Assembly (NCBI GenBank): GCA_903904815.1
Contig: CAIVDU010000071.1
Location: forward strand, 1 to 64,000
Reading direction: 5' to 3'
DNA: 64,000 nucleotides
Source: an uncultured Armatimonadota bacterium
GTDB lineage: Bacteria; Armatimonadota; Fimbriimonadia; Fimbriimonadales; Fimbriimonadaceae
In this document: piece by piece, positions 62,532-64,000 of the stretch
How positions within the stretch are numbered: the first letter of the stretch is position 1
Layout: each line of letters begins with the position of its first letter
Translations under genes and position numbers: made by a program
Notes under the pieces: model-generated
The model's database searches: none
What the model saw: the letters and a program-made list of their open reading frames with translations, nothing else
Told to the model about the DNA's origin: nothing

Positions 62532-63770
62532 TTACGAGAGTTTCCGCTGTAAGGCAAGTTCCAATGGCGTTCCACGATGCACCCGCGCCCGCAGGTTTGC
62601 ATAGGTGACTTCACACCTTGGATCTTTGGCCCACTCGGCGATGGTCTTGCGTTCCCCAAACGCCTCTCTGAGCTTTGGCGGAACTCCAAGAGCGACCTCG
62701 AGGGGAACGCCTTTGCTGATTTGGCTCGCCAAAGTGGTCTGGCGAACGGTACATCGAGGATCCTTGGCCCAATCTTCGATGGTCTTGCTCTCGCCAAACG
62801 CCTCGTATAATTTTGCCTGAACGATATGAGCTTCGCTCACGAAACGCTCATCGGCAGGAGTGGACAGGGCGGCTTCGTGCGACCAGATCTTGATCTTGGT
62901 GCGAAGCCGGGAATAGAGAGTAACCTGGCGCACGACGCAACGAGGATCCCGAGACCACTCGGCAACCGTCTTGGTCTCGCCCCAGGCGGTTAAGTAGAGC
63001 TCAGACCGGGATGGGTTTCTCGATTCTTTCACGCGCGGGATGGGAATCACGCGCCTCTTGATGCGATCGTACACTGTGCCCGAGTTCCCTTGGGCAAGGA
63101 TCGCAAGTTCGGCGGCATGGATATTGGGAAAGTCTCCGATTTCAATTCCCTCGTCGGTGCGAGCGACGAACGGGTCGGGGAATACCTCTTTGGTTGTTCG
63201 TCGGAGGATGCGCTCGTCCTCTGGCCAGCCCTGGCGGATGCGATCGATGATGGTGGAGCGGCTGATCTCACACCGGGGATCCTTCGTCCACTGACCGGCG
63301 GTCTTAGTTTCGCCGAAGATCGTGAGCTTAGCGATCCGCCAGAGGTATTCCAACTCGGCCATCGCCTCGGTGACATCGGATCGGTAGCCCCCGTACCGAA
63401 AGGGATGGTCGAGCATCGGTTCGGATTCAGGGCGGGTGATGGCGCTCTCGAATCGCTCTCCGCTGCGAAGCCGGCGCTTGAGGAGCGCGCCCGGGGTCCT
63501 GCAACGAGGGTCGCGGAGCCAGGCGGCGAGCCGTTTGACTTCTCCGAACGCCCAGTAGTTGAAGTGGGCCTCCTTCACTGAGAACACGAGCGCGGCTTCC
63601 AGCGGGGTTCCGGGATAGACCCGCTGTTTGAGCGCCGAATAGCTCATCGTACAACGGGGATCCTGCGACCATTCGCGGAGGCTCTTTCTTTCTCCGAAGG
63701 CTTCGAACCCTCGAAGCGCCTTGTCGGGTTGGTTTTGTTTACTTGCACCTGTTTTCCGGCCATTTCTCAT
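62532..63770 (-). CDS. Protein of six DPRC-core repeats, unknown function
   Basis: A 412-residue protein from ATG 63770, chosen because GGAGGTGA lies eight bases before it. It consists of about six modules of 45-55 residues with the pattern xAFGExKTxxEWxxDPRCxVxxxTLxxRxxxGxPLExAL; they start near 25, 73, 150, 265, 325 and 370. Between modules three and four is a different segment with NIHAAELAILAQGNSGTVYDRI. The invariant DPRC cysteine and the short helix-turn-helix look recall NUMOD-like DNA-binding repeats of phage and homing-endonuclease proteins, but I cannot name the family. It precedes the secretion operon on the same strand. Confidence 0.7.
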   Translation of the reverse strand: MRNGRKTGASKQNQPDKALRGFEAFGERKSLREWSQDPRCTMSYSALKQRVYPGTPLEAALVFSVKEAHFNYWAFGEVKRLAAWLRDPRCRTPGALLKRRLRSGERFESAITRPESEPMLDHPFRYGGYRSDVTEAMAELEYLWRIAKLTIFGETKTAGQWTKDPRCEISRSTIIDRIRQGWPEDERILRRTTKEVFPDPFVARTDEGIEIGDFPNIHAAELAILAQGNSGTVYDRIKRRVIPIPRVKESRNPSRSELYLTAWGETKTVAEWSRDPRCVVRQVTLYSRLRTKIKIWSHEAALSTPADERFVSEAHIVQAKLYEAFGESKTIEDWAKDPRCTVRQTTLASQISKGVPLEVALGVPPKLREAFGERKTIAEWAKDPRCEVTYANLRARVHRGTPLELALQRKLS

Positions 63771-63860
63771 GCTAAAACTCACCTCCTCGCCAAAGGCAAT
63801 TAAAGTACGTAAAGACTTTTAACGCTTCACTCCGCACACGGAAGACATTTACAAGATATT

Positions 63861-63874
63861 ACGTATTTATACGT
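63861..63874. promoter_or_regulatory. Palindrome upstream of the DPRC-repeat gene
   Basis: ACGTAT-TT-ATACGT is an inverted repeat with a two-base centre, 91 bp before the start codon, in an AT-rich stretch that also has TACGTA near 63805. It may be an operator. The rest of 63.78-64.0 kb holds no gene. Confidence 0.4.
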
Positions 63875-64000
63875 CGGATTAGTTAGCAAAGTGTATTTTT
63901 TTGGAAAGGAAAAGAGTGCTTCGTCGGGTTGGCGGATGGCGGACCGGAGGGTGGAAATTGCATCCTCTTCTGCACGGATTAGTTCACGACGCTAAAGCGA

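Noticed and set aside
62279-62797. Longer N-terminus for gspE
   Set aside because: The extra 173 residues are Arg/Ser-rich, unlike GspE, and run into the neighbouring gene; the ATG at 62278 gives the family length.

Overview
The window is chromosomal DNA from a diderm bacterium, most likely an Armatimonadota member (Fimbriimonadia-like). That placement is inferred. It rests on two prepilin-like proteins with the [12 protein letters not shown]...[10 protein letters not shown]-terminus typical of that phylum and of Planctomycetes, on an outer-membrane inventory (TonB receptor, TolC channel, secretin), on a B12-dependent ribonucleotide reductase with NrdR, and on complex I genes scattered in single units. 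Base composition and codon use look even throughout. I see no insertion sequence, integrase, prophage, CRISPR array, rRNA or tRNA.

Layout. 1-6 kb: a TlpA-type thioredoxin, then nuoD and nuoE of complex I separated by two tandem cassettes, each a prepilin-like gene plus a tiny lipoprotein gene closed by a strong terminator. 6-9 kb: three tandem divergent copies of an unrecognised membrane protein. 9-11.5 kb: a DUF2071 protein, a Cys-rich mini-protein, aat, and a two-helix membrane protein. 11.5-25.3 kb: a sugar locus with araA-araB-araD, a TonB-dependent receptor behind a long folded leader, a GH42 beta-galactosidase, a GH4 alpha-galactosidase, a divergent AraC regulator, a CHASE-PAS hybrid histidine kinase, and a broken second copy of its C-terminus. 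26-30.5 kb: nrdR and nrdJ. 30.5-31.2 kb: a VapBC toxin-antitoxin pair with an operator-like inverted repeat touching the start codon. 31.8-39 kb: a TetR-controlled RND efflux operon (fusion lipoprotein, pump, TolC). 39.5-45 kb: miscellaneous genes (HExxH protein, DUF885 peptidase, ATP-grasp enzyme, SnoaL-like protein, small membrane and secreted proteins). 45-49.7 kb: an oversized LodA-like cysteine tryptophylquinone oxidase with its LodB-like flavoprotein partner. 49.8-51.7 kb: a GNAT acetyltransferase and nuoF. 51.8-62.3 kb: a compact ten-gene type II secretion/type IV pilus-like operon (gspE-F-H-I-J-K, PilM/N, PilO, GspC/PilP-like, gspD). 62.5-63.8 kb: a protein made of six repeats with an invariant DPRC core.

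How the parts fit. The arabinose isomerase, kinase and epimerase give a complete arabinose-to-xylulose-5-phosphate route. The adjacent galactosidases and receptor suggest use of arabinose- and galactose-bearing plant polysaccharides. The secretion operon lacks a GspG-type major pseudopilin and a prepilin peptidase, so those must lie elsewhere; the two orphan prepilin-like proteins at 2.6 and 4.1 kb could be clients of such a machine. The least-described elements are the LodA-like fusion, the DPRC-repeat protein, the triplicated membrane family and the folded leader of the TonB receptor gene.
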